Below, one piece after another: positions 45,701-53,416 of a stretch of DNA of 64,000 nucleotides. Each line of letters starts with the position of its first letter. Positions within the stretch are counted from its first letter, which is position 1. Source of the stretch: Bacteroides oleiciplenus YIT 12058 (GTDB lineage: Bacteria; Bacteroidota; Bacteroidia; Bacteroidales; Bacteroidaceae); contig NZ_JH992941.1 of NCBI RefSeq assembly GCF_000315485.1, positions 930,001-994,000 on the forward strand, in the 5' to 3' direction. A program made the position numbers and the translations under genes. A model generated the notes under the pieces. That model saw nothing but the letters and a program-made list of their open reading frames with translations. It made no database searches and was not told the DNA's origin.

Positions 45701-46830
45701 TTCTCACCCTTCGCATTTCTAATTCCGGGAAAGGAATAGCCAAAGAGAACCTTGCGAAGATATTCGACCGTTACAAGATTCTGGATTCCTTCGAGATGAA
45801 CGGAGCAAACTCCCGGAATGGACTCGGACTGGCTATATGCAAGAGCATGACAAATCTGCTGAACGGGCAAATCAACGTAGACAGTGTGCCTAATGAGATA
45901 ACGACATTCACAGTAACCTTGCCGGAACTGGCTTTAACGGAGCAAGAAATGCAGCAGGAAGTATACAAGGCGCCCCCTTTGAATGTCAATACAGAACCTA
46001 TGAAACTGGAAAAGACCATCGCAAATTTCGACGTTTCCAAACAGACAATTATGATTATCGACGATGATCCTTCCATGTTATGGTTTGTTTCAGAGATATT
46101 CGTAGAAGAGTACAATGTATTGTCTTTCAACAATGCCAAGGAGGCTTTAGCCAATCTGGAGTTGAAACAGCCGGACTTAATCATCTCCGATGTGATGATG
46201 CCCGAAATCGACGGTCTCTCTTTTACACAACAGATAAAGCAGAATAAATTGTGGAATCACATACCACTGATTCTATTGTCCGCCCTCCACAACGAAGATG
46301 AGCAGGTGAAAGGCATCGAATCAGGCGCGGAAGCTTACATCACCAAGCCTTTTAATGTGAAATACCTGGAGAAGATTGTCTACCGGCTGATTAAGCGAAA
46401 ATCGGACTTAAAAGAGTATTATAGCTCCATTTTCAGTTCCTTCAAGGTAGAGAACGGCAACTGCATCCATAAAGAAGACCAAGAATTCCTGGATAAAGTG
46501 ATAGAAACCATAGATAAAAACATTTCCAATCCTGATTTATCCGTGGAACTACTGAGCAGTGACTTAGGCTATAGCACCCGCCAGTTCTACCGGAAACTGA
46601 AACCAATAACTGAGAAGTCGCCGTCCGATATCATCAAAGAGTATCGCCTTACCATGGCGGAACGTTTACTGCTCACCAGGAATCTCACCATTGAAGAGAT
46701 TATGGATCAGACAGGATTCAATAATCGCGGCACCTTCTACAAGCTGTTCACTTCGCGCTTTGGCATGCCGCCAAGGCTATATAGGGAACAGCAGAAGGAT
46801 AACGTAAGGGCAGAGAGATCAGCACTATAG
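42775..46830 (+). CDS. hybrid two-component system sensor/regulator (HTCS) of the mannan-type cluster
   Basis: HTCS proteins join a periplasmic sensor, histidine kinase, response regulator and DNA-binding domain in one chain. The 1351-residue protein has a signal (MLLLTCILCCCLTHQAHA), repeated propeller blades (GLSNSAILSIYQDHQGIIWI, LWIGTKGGGILRI and others) to about residue 690, a Y_Y_Y domain (YSYKLEEVSDHWIESG), a membrane segment near 780-805, the kinase H-box FFTNITHEFCTPLTLI (near 830), N-box NLISNAFKYTPEKG, and GLGLAICKS. The receiver domain starts IMIIDDDPSM (near 1090; phospho-Asp in IISDVMMPEIDG), followed by an AraC-type helix-turn-helix. The H-box has Cys where Arg is usual. It faces GH38, its likely target. 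Confidence 0.96.
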   Translation: MKNRHYLFGMLLLTCILCCCLTHQAHAYSLRQFSNKDGLSNSAILSIYQDHQGIIWIGSCDGLNVFDGSSLHVYNPVNTSKALLSGNLINSIMETEKDVLWIQTNYGLDRLDTKQQTCQSFAEFKDKNYMAKSDNNDLFIVKDDGYLYYYQQEKQAFQKLEVPRITFGHVLSVTIDANNILWVFTSDNDTRSYQINKTAQGVTLTPNNLFKHPEKLLWAFSEERLVYFIDGTYSLYEYDFNNQQQYFIADLKAEIESHGEVSSIIKQQNDYYIGFKSSGLIVLKYMSDQKIKYQIQSTDIHSGIFCLMKDKYQDIVWIGTDGQGVYMYFNDAFSVTNTLLDTPVYQINNPVRALYYDHEQTLWIGTKGGGILRIRGYAPGNSTPASFDRISIGNSTLTDNAVYCFAPGSMDRLWIGTENGINYYSYKNKQIREFPVIADGEKVKYVHSINELNDSTLWVATVGEGIVKVILDGNSASPTIKSATRIVLDDGRMASNYFFTSFRENDSTLWFGNRGYGAYRMNVDNEELTPYRFDSIVNSQTANDIFAIYKNEKGYWLGTSSGLLYFNQEDSHYHDKTDLFLNNTVHGILEDQQHNLWLSTNQGLVRFNPHTSTGQTYNRENGLAVTEFSDGAFYKDQRTGTLFFGGTNGFVTVKSNAYIMEDYMPRIHLKGLSIFGKDYNIYNFLSEKKGLPVLQLDYSQNFFCINFMALDYINGNNYSYSYKLEEVSDHWIESGTSASAIFSNLSPGQYTLLVKYRNNINGQESQPQSLTIHITPPWYLSYWAYGVYFILFASLCVLLVYQFIQKYRRKQHRMIEKMNREKKEEIYESKLRFFTNITHEFCTPLTLIYGPCEKILTYANADSYIRRYGQMIRQNTERLNSLILELLEFRRLETGNKALSVQRLSVSEKIRNIAESFGELAENRNLNYQLDIQPDVLWNTDISCFNKITNNLISNAFKYTPEKGSIAVGLKVENQLLTLRISNSGKGIAKENLAKIFDRYKILDSFEMNGANSRNGLGLAICKSMTNLLNGQINVDSVPNEITTFTVTLPELALTEQEMQQEVYKAPPLNVNTEPMKLEKTIANFDVSKQTIMIIDDDPSMLWFVSEIFVEEYNVLSFNNAKEALANLELKQPDLIISDVMMPEIDGLSFTQQIKQNKLWNHIPLILLSALHNEDEQVKGIESGAEAYITKPFNVKYLEKIVYRLIKRKSDLKEYYSSIFSSFKVENGNCIHKEDQEFLDKVIETIDKNISNPDLSVELLSSDLGYSTRQFYRKLKPITEKSPSDIIKEYRLTMAERLLLTRNLTIEEIMDQTGFNNRGTFYKLFTSRFGMPPRLYREQQKDNVRAERSAL

Positions 46831-46831
46831 C

Positions 46832-46862
46832 CCCCGATTAGAGGTAAAACGAATAATCGGGG
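46832..46862. terminator. bidirectional hairpin overlapping the end of the GH127 gene
   Basis: CCCCGATTA (46832-46840) pairs exactly with TAATCGGGG (46854-46862). The stop codon of the minus-strand GH127 gene (46838-46840) lies inside the stem, and the HTCS gene ends two bases before it. Confidence 0.75.
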
Positions 46863-49279
46863 AAAAGCTCAGGATCTGTCGTTACTTTCAAAGCAAACAC
46901 TGCTCCCGCCTTTTTGCCCGGGTGCGACTGGAAGCGGATGGTAACCTTCCCTTTTCCGTCCGCCATGCCGGAAGGTATCTTGTAGACTTCTTCATAGAAC
47001 GTAAAAGGATACTTGCCGGATAAGTGCTCTGCTGCTATTTTTTGTCCGTTTATCAGGATATCAAAGTCATGATTTTCCTTCTCATTCCCCCAATAAGTCA
47101 CTACGAGATAGTTCCGGGCAGCCTCCTGATTCACCTTTACCTGATAAGAAAACCAACCGTCCGTATCCGTCATACGTCCTAAACGGGTAGCTTCCCAGAA
47201 ATTAGACAAAGCTGCCTGGGGAGCCTTTTCACTCTTTTCCTCCGACAATTGGTGAGCCTTCTCGTCAGCATCCGAAGCAACACGCAGTTCATCACTTACC
47301 ACCCGGTTTCTGCAAGCCATTTCATCCGGAGTATACATTTTCAGATAAAGCGAATAACGTTGATGATGCGTCTGATAATAAGGACGCAAAAGCACATCTT
47401 TGGGCTTTCCCTTCAGAATACCCGCCTTTTGGGTACGATATGCCTGGGGAACAGCATTATCTGCCTTTAGCCAGCTATCCGGATCCATTTTATTCACGAT
47501 AAAAAGAGGTATATCGTCCAAAGGAAGGAAAGAACTATTCTGGCGGGAGGTCTTGATATACTCATTAGGCAGATGGTCGGCTCCAAGTTGGGCTGCATAA
47601 GCTATGGGACCACGGAAGATTACATTCATGAACGGATCATCCGGTGCCGCTTCCAGCCTGAAAGTCTGCTTCATTTCTATCCGTATCCGATCGCCCGTTT
47701 TCCAAGGGTGTTGCAAGCGGATATATTCCCCTGCCTGTGCATGCAAGGGATATTCTTCATCATTAATCCGGACACTCACCTCTCTGCCCGCCCAATGGGG
47801 ATAACGGATATAAATAGGATGATTGTAAGCGCCGCTCTCGAGGATAGTCAGAGTAGTACAGTCCCCTTGCGGGAAGTCGGTTTCCTGCTTCAGATGCAGG
47901 TTCTTTTCTTTCCAGTTCAGTTCCGAAGGGATGAAAAGATTGACGTAAAGCGATTGGTGATTATTGAAGTAAATACATTCACCATACTTGGAGTGGTTCT
48001 CCATTCCCGTGCCTACACAGCACCAAATACCCTCTATATTGAAACGGTCGCTATAAGACTTGAACCCGCCCGGAAGCAGCATGGTATAGTAAGTCACACC
48101 TCCCGTTTCGGGATCCTGCGATGCTAGTATATGATTATAGAGTGCCCGTTCAAAGTAATCCATGTGGTGCAAATCGCCGGTCGATTCAAATGTATTCAAG
48201 GCAATTTTCATCATGTTATACGTGTTGCACGTCTCGCTAGAAGTAGAACCGAGGCGTTTTGTAATCTCACCCGAACGTCCGAAGCGTTCATAACAACTGT
48301 TTCCTCCGATACAATTCATGTGGTCCCGATAATAAATCCCGGCAAAGTTTTGAGTAGCTTTCCGGCATACTTCATCTCCGGTGAGTTGGTATTGTCGGGC
48401 TGTACCCTCGAATGCCGGTAACTGGAAGTTAGCATGTCGCCCATACAACACATCTTTCCCGTTTGCTATATTCAAGATAACCTTCTGATGATTGAGTTTC
48501 ATGGAAACAGCCAGATAGCGTTCATCGCCGGTAAGGGCATATAAATCGGCAAAAACGGCATTAATACCCCCGTTCTCTATATCCAGAAAACCCTCAAACA
48601 GGTCGGGATTGACTTTCAAAATAAACTCCGTAACAGGTTCTGCCTGCTTAATCCAGAGGTTCAAGGCTTTGAGGTTATCACAATAAAGGTAGGCATCCCG
48701 ATAAGCGGCAAACTCTTTATGTTGCCAATAGAAAGGAATCCAGCACAGCCCTCCCCACGGATAACCGGCCTCATCCGGACTGTTAAGAAGCAGTTCACCC
48801 TTCATTAGTTTAGCATAAGGCAATTCGAGCTTTTTTCCCTGAACCCGGTAAAGAGAGTCTTTGCGGTTATCCAGCATTGCCAGTTCATCTATCAGATAGT
48901 TTACACGGTCCAGAAAACGTCTGTCACCTGTCTGAGCATACATAAGGGAGGTGCCGGAGATATAGTGATGCCAGTCGGTGGCACGTGTCCCCGCCGGTTG
49001 GTTTGAGCCCGGATAGGCTTTCTTTTCGGGGATGCCGACTTCTTTTCTCCGTCCATTCAACATGCGTTCTATATCAGCGTCCAGCAGATATTGTTGGGAT
49101 ACCTGCATAGCATGATAGAAAGGACTACCGGGCAGCAAGCGTACTTCGGAAAGGCAGAATGTTTGCCACAATTTAGGTTGCTTACTGATGACAACGGTCT
49201 TATCATCTATTTCACCCGCATACAACAAGCAAGAACAAAACAACAGAAACGGAACCAGTAACAAATTTCTTTTCATCAT
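46838..49279 (-). CDS. GH127/DUF1680 family glycoside hydrolase (beta-L-arabinofuranosidase-like)
   Basis: The 813-residue protein has a signal peptide (LLLVPFLLFCSCLLYAG) and the (alpha/alpha)6 barrel of the DUF1680 group, which includes GH127 and GH146 beta-L-arabinofuranosidases. The cysteine-glutamate zinc site that holds the catalytic cysteine is intact: GSTSSETCNTYNMMKIAL gives the Glu and Cys, and GIWCCVGTGMENHSKYGE gives the Cys-Cys pair. Family segments ATDWHHYISGTSLMYAQTGD, GGLCWIPFYWQHKEFA and WKTGDRIRIEM are present. A low-complexity stretch (SDELRVASDADEKAHQLSEE) separates it from a C-terminal beta-sandwich. The link to the mannan cluster is positional only; arabinofuranosidase specificity is inferred. 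Confidence 0.88.
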   Translation of the reverse strand: MMKRNLLLVPFLLFCSCLLYAGEIDDKTVVISKQPKLWQTFCLSEVRLLPGSPFYHAMQVSQQYLLDADIERMLNGRRKEVGIPEKKAYPGSNQPAGTRATDWHHYISGTSLMYAQTGDRRFLDRVNYLIDELAMLDNRKDSLYRVQGKKLELPYAKLMKGELLLNSPDEAGYPWGGLCWIPFYWQHKEFAAYRDAYLYCDNLKALNLWIKQAEPVTEFILKVNPDLFEGFLDIENGGINAVFADLYALTGDERYLAVSMKLNHQKVILNIANGKDVLYGRHANFQLPAFEGTARQYQLTGDEVCRKATQNFAGIYYRDHMNCIGGNSCYERFGRSGEITKRLGSTSSETCNTYNMMKIALNTFESTGDLHHMDYFERALYNHILASQDPETGGVTYYTMLLPGGFKSYSDRFNIEGIWCCVGTGMENHSKYGECIYFNNHQSLYVNLFIPSELNWKEKNLHLKQETDFPQGDCTTLTILESGAYNHPIYIRYPHWAGREVSVRINDEEYPLHAQAGEYIRLQHPWKTGDRIRIEMKQTFRLEAAPDDPFMNVIFRGPIAYAAQLGADHLPNEYIKTSRQNSSFLPLDDIPLFIVNKMDPDSWLKADNAVPQAYRTQKAGILKGKPKDVLLRPYYQTHHQRYSLYLKMYTPDEMACRNRVVSDELRVASDADEKAHQLSEEKSEKAPQAALSNFWEATRLGRMTDTDGWFSYQVKVNQEAARNYLVVTYWGNEKENHDFDILINGQKIAAEHLSGKYPFTFYEEVYKIPSGMADGKGKVTIRFQSHPGKKAGAVFALKVTTDPELFPDYSFYL

Positions 49280-49311
49280 ATTATTGATATAAAATTACAA
49301 AGTATATGATG

Positions 49312-49319
49312 CAAAGATA
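49312..49319 (-). promoter_or_regulatory. Bacteroides-type -7 box for the GH127 gene
   Basis: On the minus strand this reads TATCTTTG, matching TAnnTTTG, 32 bp before the start codon at 49279. Confidence 0.55.
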
Positions 49320-49496
49320 GGCGAAACCTACTGGTTCGTATAATAAAATTCTACCAGAAAATAGCGTTAATCAGCTATCTTCGTCTATTAACAAACTTAC
49401 TCCGGATGCTTAAGCCTTTCAGAATAAAAAGAAAATGAAAAATAGGATTATAAAAGGCACACCTCCTACAACCCAAATCACATCAAACAAATGAAA

Positions 49497-50330
49497 CTAT
49501 TTTTTCTTTGCCTCTTTGAGTACCTTCTTTTCTGTTCCGTCTAATTTTCGCTGTACTTTCTTCACGTCTTCAGCAGGCGGCAGATTTTCAGGAACAATAC
49601 CTCTTTGCAATAACATGTTCCTGACAGCAATATTATTATCGACATGCTCCTGACCTATCGGATTAATTCCTCTTAAATCTTTTGTCTGCACATTCACACT
49701 CGTCATTTCAGCAGCCAGATCCTTAGCCTTAATACTGATAGTAGGCAGAAAGTCAGCTACAGGACGACTATCAGGAACTCCCATTTTACGTTTCAATTGC
49801 TGGGTATTTAAACGAAACAACGCCTGATCACCTTTAGAACGTATTAAGGCAAAACCTTTGTTATCTACTCCCCGCTCATAAATAACACCCGACAACTGTT
49901 TTTCTGTCTGACTAAGTTTCTCACGAGCTTTCACACGTTCATATTCAAGTAAACGTTGCTCTATCAGTTCAGCTCTCCGGGTTTGTACAGCAAAGTAGTT
50001 TTGAGCAAAAGCTATTTGTTCTTTACGGCTATCACCGTTTTGGGCAATCAGATAACAGGCATAGCGGGTGAGCATCATGTCATCAATAGCTTTTTCCGCG
50101 CCAGAGCCTATCTGAACCATTTTCCTGATGTCAGGAAAATGGTCGAGAACATGTTCTGAGGCATGTTCACAAGCTTCTTTAGCCTTATCAATCACCTTGA
50201 TGAAGTTCTCCCACTTAGAGTAGCCCAATAATACTTGTAACTCTCTTGCACTCCAGCACTCTACACCTTCGTATTCGGAAGCGGCCTCTTCAAACTGGCG
50301 GAATAAGGCTAAAATTTCATTTCCTTTCAT
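49497..50330 (-). CDS. dinD: DNA damage-inducible protein D (DinD-like)
   Basis: The 277-residue protein matches DinD in length and in its opening region (YEGVECWSARELQVLLGYSK), a BRO-N-like domain, followed by VIDKAKEACEHASEHVLDHF and MMLTRYACYLIAQNGDSRKE. The later part (RGINPIGQEHVDNNIAVRNM) also fits DinD. In E. coli DinD is SOS-induced and limits RecA filament activity; the role here is inferred. It lies 19 bp downstream of mutS on the same strand, so they are probably co-transcribed. A 28-bp near-perfect palindrome lies inside the gene at 50116-50143. The lysine-rich tail (KKVLKEAKKK) suggests nucleic-acid contact. Confidence 0.88.
   Translation of the reverse strand: MKGNEILALFRQFEEAASEYEGVECWSARELQVLLGYSKWENFIKVIDKAKEACEHASEHVLDHFPDIRKMVQIGSGAEKAIDDMMLTRYACYLIAQNGDSRKEQIAFAQNYFAVQTRRAELIEQRLLEYERVKAREKLSQTEKQLSGVIYERGVDNKGFALIRSKGDQALFRLNTQQLKRKMGVPDSRPVADFLPTISIKAKDLAAEMTSVNVQTKDLRGINPIGQEHVDNNIAVRNMLLQRGIVPENLPPAEDVKKVQRKLDGTEKKVLKEAKKK
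50116..50143. repeat. 28-bp palindrome inside dinD
   Basis: ACCATTTTCCTGA (50116-50128) and TCAGGAAAATGGT (50131-50143) are exact reverse complements around a TG centre. It encodes part of DHFPDIRKMV. Its length exceeds what codon chance usually gives. Confidence 0.85.
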
Positions 50331-50349
50331 TCATTTATAGTAGTTGGTT

Positions 50350-52965
50350 CTATTTCCCTTTCACAATCCGCTTGATATCACTCAGCTTATTCAACGCCTC
50401 TAGTGGTGTCAGATTATTCACATCCAGCGTCAATATCTCGTCACGTATCTGACAGAGTATCGGATCGTCCAACTGGAAGAAACTGAGTTGCATGCCCCCG
50501 CGTGTCTCCCCCACTTCCGCCATCGGCTTATTGGCAATACCTTGCTGGCGATTGTCTGTTTCCAATTGTTTCAAAATGTCATTCGCACGTTTTACAATAC
50601 TTTTCGGCATACCTGCCATCTTTGCCACATGGATACCGAAAGAGTGTTCACTGCCGCCACGCTCCAGCTTACGCAGGAAGATGACTTTGTTATCCACCTC
50701 CTTAACGGAAACATTGTAATTCTTGATACGCTTGAAGCTTTTCTCCATTTCGTTCAGTTCGTGGTAGTGCGTAGCAAACAATGTACGCGCCTTTGCCCTG
50801 GGATGCTCATGGATATGCTCTACAATCGCCCAGGCGATAGAAATACCATCGTAGGTAGAAGTACCCCTTCCCAACTCATCAAAAAGCACCAGACTGCGCG
50901 GAGACAGGTTATTCAAGATATCAGCCGCCTCGTTCATCTCCACCATAAAGGTAGATTCGCCAACGGAAATGTTATCGCTGGCACCCACACGGGTGAATAT
51001 CTTATCCACTAATCCGATATGCGCACTCTCGGCAGGCACAAAGCTGCCTATCTGTGCCAGCAACGTTATCAATGCCGTCTGCCTCAGCAATGCAGACTTA
51101 CCCGCCATGTTGGGACCGGTAATGATAATAATCTGCTGCGAACCACTATCCAGCATCACATCGTTGGCAATGTACTTCTCGCCTATCGGAAGCTGTTTCT
51201 CAATGACTGGATGGCGTCCCTGCCGAATATCCAGCACATCACTATCTTCAATAATAGGGCGGATATAGTTATTCTCACGCGCCACATTAGCAAAGGAATG
51301 CAGACAATCCAAACGGGCTATCTGGTTTGCATTGACCTGGATGGCAGGTATAAACTCACTCAACGCCTGTACCAGCTCCATGTAGAGTTGCGTTTCCAAT
51401 ATCAATATCTTATCTTCGGCACCGAGGATCTTCTCTTCATATTCTTTCAGTTCCTGCGTGATGTAGCGTTCGGCATTTGCCAGGGTTTGTTTACGTATCC
51501 ACTCCTGCGGCACTTTATCCTTATGCAGGTTACGTACTTCGATATAGTAACCAAACACATTATTGTAACCGATCTTCAGGCTGGGGATTCCCGTCAGTTC
51601 ACTTTCCCGTTGCTGTATCTGTAGCAGGTAATCCTTGCCGGAATAGGCTATCTGGCGCAAATCGTCCAGTTCGGCATTGACGCCTGATTTGATAACGCCA
51701 CCTTTGTTAATCAGCAATGGAGGGTCATTATTAATCTCTTTCTCTATGCGGTCGCGAATGGATTGGCAGATATTCAATTGTTCACCTATACGGTTCAGAC
51801 TGGCATTATCAGCATCCATACAAGCTGCTTTAATAGGTTCAATGGCCAGTAACGCCACTTTCAGCGCCACCACCTCACGCGGGGAGACACGCCCCACGGC
51901 TACTTTAGAAATGATGCGTTCCAAATCGCCTATCAGATGCAATTGTTCTTCAATCAGTTCTTTGAAGTCCGGTTGGCGGAAAAAGTATTCCACTACGTTG
52001 AGGCGTTCGTTGATAGGCAATACATCTTTCAATGGAAACACCAGCCAGCGTTTCAGCAAACGGGCTCCCATAGGGCTGATAGTCTTATCAATCACGTTCA
52101 GCAGGCTACTGCCGCCATCGTTCATGCTGCCTATCAGTTCGAGGCTGCGGACGGTGAACTTATCAAGACGGACATACTTATCCTCCTCAATGCGCGCCAA
52201 TGAAGTGACATGCCCTATCTGAGTGTGCTGCGTCATGAGGAGATATTGCAGGATAGCCCCCGAAGCAATGATACCATTCTTGAGATGCTCCACACCAAAG
52301 CCTTTCAGGTTCTTCGTCTCGAAGTGTTTCAAAAGCTTCTCACGGGCGGTAGTCTCGGTAAATACCCAGTCGTCCAATTCAAAAGTAAAGAACTTGCTTC
52401 CGAAGTTTCCCTCGAACATGCCGCGCTTTCCACGCTCAAAAAGCACTTCTTTGGGGGCGAAGTTATTCAAGAGTTTATCCACATAGTCGAAAGGGCCTTC
52501 TGCTGTGAGGAATTCGCCTGTAGAGATGTCAAGAAATGACACACCGCAGGTTCCTTTACCAAAATGGACAGCAGCCAGAAAGTTATTCTCCCGATAGTTC
52601 AGTATATTGTCGTTGATGGAAACGCCGGGAGTCACCAGTTCCGTAATGCCGCGCTTCACCAGTTTCTTGGTCATCTTCGGGTCTTCCAACTGGTCGCAGA
52701 TAGCCACACGCTTACCCGCACGTACCAGTTTAGGCAGATACGTATCCAGCGCATGATGGGGAAAACCAGCCATTTCAACGGTTTTTCCTTTACCATTGGC
52801 ACGCTTGGTGAGGGTGATTCCCAGAATTTCGGCCGCAACAATAGCATCGGTAGAATAAGTTTCGTAGAAGTCGCCGCAACGAAACAGCATAATGGCATCC
52901 GGATGCTTGGCTTTCAAGTCCAGAAACTGCTTCATCATCGGGGTGAGCACAATATCTTCATTCAT
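50350..52965 (-). CDS. mutS: DNA mismatch repair protein MutS
   Basis: MutS recognises mismatches and recruits MutL. The 871-residue protein has the normal domain order: mismatch-binding domain with [10 protein letters not shown] (Phe-x-Glu motif near residue 33), connector, core with lever and clamp helices ([20 protein letters not shown]), and the ATPase domain. Walker A is [16 protein letters not shown] (near 615; the AGKSA variant), followed by [14 protein letters not shown], the Walker [17 protein letters not shown], and FATHYHEL. The C-terminus carries the helix-turn-helix dimer region. A -7 box on the minus strand lies at 53072-53079. A large inverted repeat lies in its leader. Confidence 0.97.
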   Translation of the reverse strand: MNEDIVLTPMMKQFLDLKAKHPDAIMLFRCGDFYETYSTDAIVAAEILGITLTKRANGKGKTVEMAGFPHHALDTYLPKLVRAGKRVAICDQLEDPKMTKKLVKRGITELVTPGVSINDNILNYRENNFLAAVHFGKGTCGVSFLDISTGEFLTAEGPFDYVDKLLNNFAPKEVLFERGKRGMFEGNFGSKFFTFELDDWVFTETTAREKLLKHFETKNLKGFGVEHLKNGIIASGAILQYLLMTQHTQIGHVTSLARIEEDKYVRLDKFTVRSLELIGSMNDGGSSLLNVIDKTISPMGARLLKRWLVFPLKDVLPINERLNVVEYFFRQPDFKELIEEQLHLIGDLERIISKVAVGRVSPREVVALKVALLAIEPIKAACMDADNASLNRIGEQLNICQSIRDRIEKEINNDPPLLINKGGVIKSGVNAELDDLRQIAYSGKDYLLQIQQRESELTGIPSLKIGYNNVFGYYIEVRNLHKDKVPQEWIRKQTLANAERYITQELKEYEEKILGAEDKILILETQLYMELVQALSEFIPAIQVNANQIARLDCLHSFANVARENNYIRPIIEDSDVLDIRQGRHPVIEKQLPIGEKYIANDVMLDSGSQQIIIITGPNMAGKSALLRQTALITLLAQIGSFVPAESAHIGLVDKIFTRVGASDNISVGESTFMVEMNEAADILNNLSPRSLVLFDELGRGTSTYDGISIAWAIVEHIHEHPRAKARTLFATHYHELNEMEKSFKRIKNYNVSVKEVDNKVIFLRKLERGGSEHSFGIHVAKMAGMPKSIVKRANDILKQLETDNRQQGIANKPMAEVGETRGGMQLSFFQLDDPILCQIRDEILTLDVNNLTPLEALNKLSDIKRIVKGK

Positions 52966-52983
52966 GTGGATTTATCTTTATTA

Positions 52984-53057
52984 AACACAAAGGCACAGAG
53001 GTACAGAGTGTTTCACTTGTGTAAAAAGAGAACTCTATGTCTCTGTGCCTTTGTGTT
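52984..53057. repeat. inverted repeat in the mutS leader
   Basis: AACACAAAGGCACAGAG (52984-53000) is the exact reverse complement of CTCTGTGCCTTTGTGTT (53041-53057). Further pairing inside (ACAGAGT with ACTCTATGT, imperfect) extends the stem. It starts 19 bp upstream of the mutS start codon and would fold in the mutS mRNA leader. Confidence 0.85.
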
Positions 53058-53071
53058 CATTATTAATGAGA

Positions 53072-53079
53072 CAAAGATA
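53072..53079 (-). promoter_or_regulatory. Bacteroides-type -7 box for mutS-dinD
   Basis: The minus strand reads TATCTTTG, matching TAnnTTTG, about 105 bp before the mutS start. Transcripts from here would contain the leader inverted repeat. Confidence 0.5.
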
Positions 53080-53189
53080 ATTCTTTTTTAGAAAATAAGC
53101 GTGGAGAGGATTCAAATCCTTAGCAAGCCTTAACAAAAGTGCTCTTTTCGCTAAAACATGTTATAAAACACTCTTTTTTATTTGCTTTA

Positions 53190-53220
53190 TTTGGAGATAT
53201 CCCAAAAGTCCGTACCTTTG
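53190..53220 (+). promoter_or_regulatory. complete Bacteroides promoter of a candidate small RNA
   Basis: TTTG at 53190-53193 (-33 element) is followed after 19 bases by TACCTTTG at 53213-53220 (-7 element). This is the only promoter in the window in which I see both elements at consensus spacing. Confidence 0.75.
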
Positions 53221-53224
53221 CACT

Positions 53225-53288
53225 GTGTTTTTCATAGTATTAGATTTAAGGTTAACAAAGGTTGGAGTACAGCGGTACTCCTTTTTTT
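53225..53288 (+). ncRNA. candidate small non-coding RNA
   Basis: The region runs from the expected start just after the promoter at 53213-53220 to a perfect terminator: GGAGTAC (53264-53270), loop AGCG, GTACTCC (53275-53281) and seven T residues. The transcript would be about 65 nt. The body (TTTTTCATAGTATTAGATTT and GGTTAACAAAGGTTGG) has no open frame. From memory, similar short promoter-to-terminator units are repeated in Bacteroides genomes, and the Rfam Bacteroidales-1 RNA is a candidate family, but I cannot verify this. It could also be a prematurely terminated leader of the GH30 gene 128 bp downstream. Confidence 0.6.
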
Positions 53289-53416
53289 ATGCCCATACGT
53301 GACGTCTCACAATGATATTATCTTCGCTTGAATTGATTTGTCCCCCTTTTTGCGCCTTTTGTATACCTGGTAATAATAACTATTTTGCTTAATTTGCATT
53401 CAAAAGACTTATTACC

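Larger units (their letters stand above)
52966..53416. other. 451-bp intergenic region between mutS and GH30, no protein gene
   Basis: It contains the mutS leader inverted repeat (52984-53057), a minus-strand promoter box (53072-53079), a candidate small RNA unit with its own promoter and terminator (53190-53288), and an AT-rich leader for the GH30 gene. No open frame of protein character is present. Confidence 0.8.

Noticed and set aside
53105..53130. GAGGATTCAAATCCTT resembling a tRNA T-arm
   Set aside because: The stem-loop does not have the G53-C61 pair at the right place, and no acceptor, anticodon or D arm is found around it.
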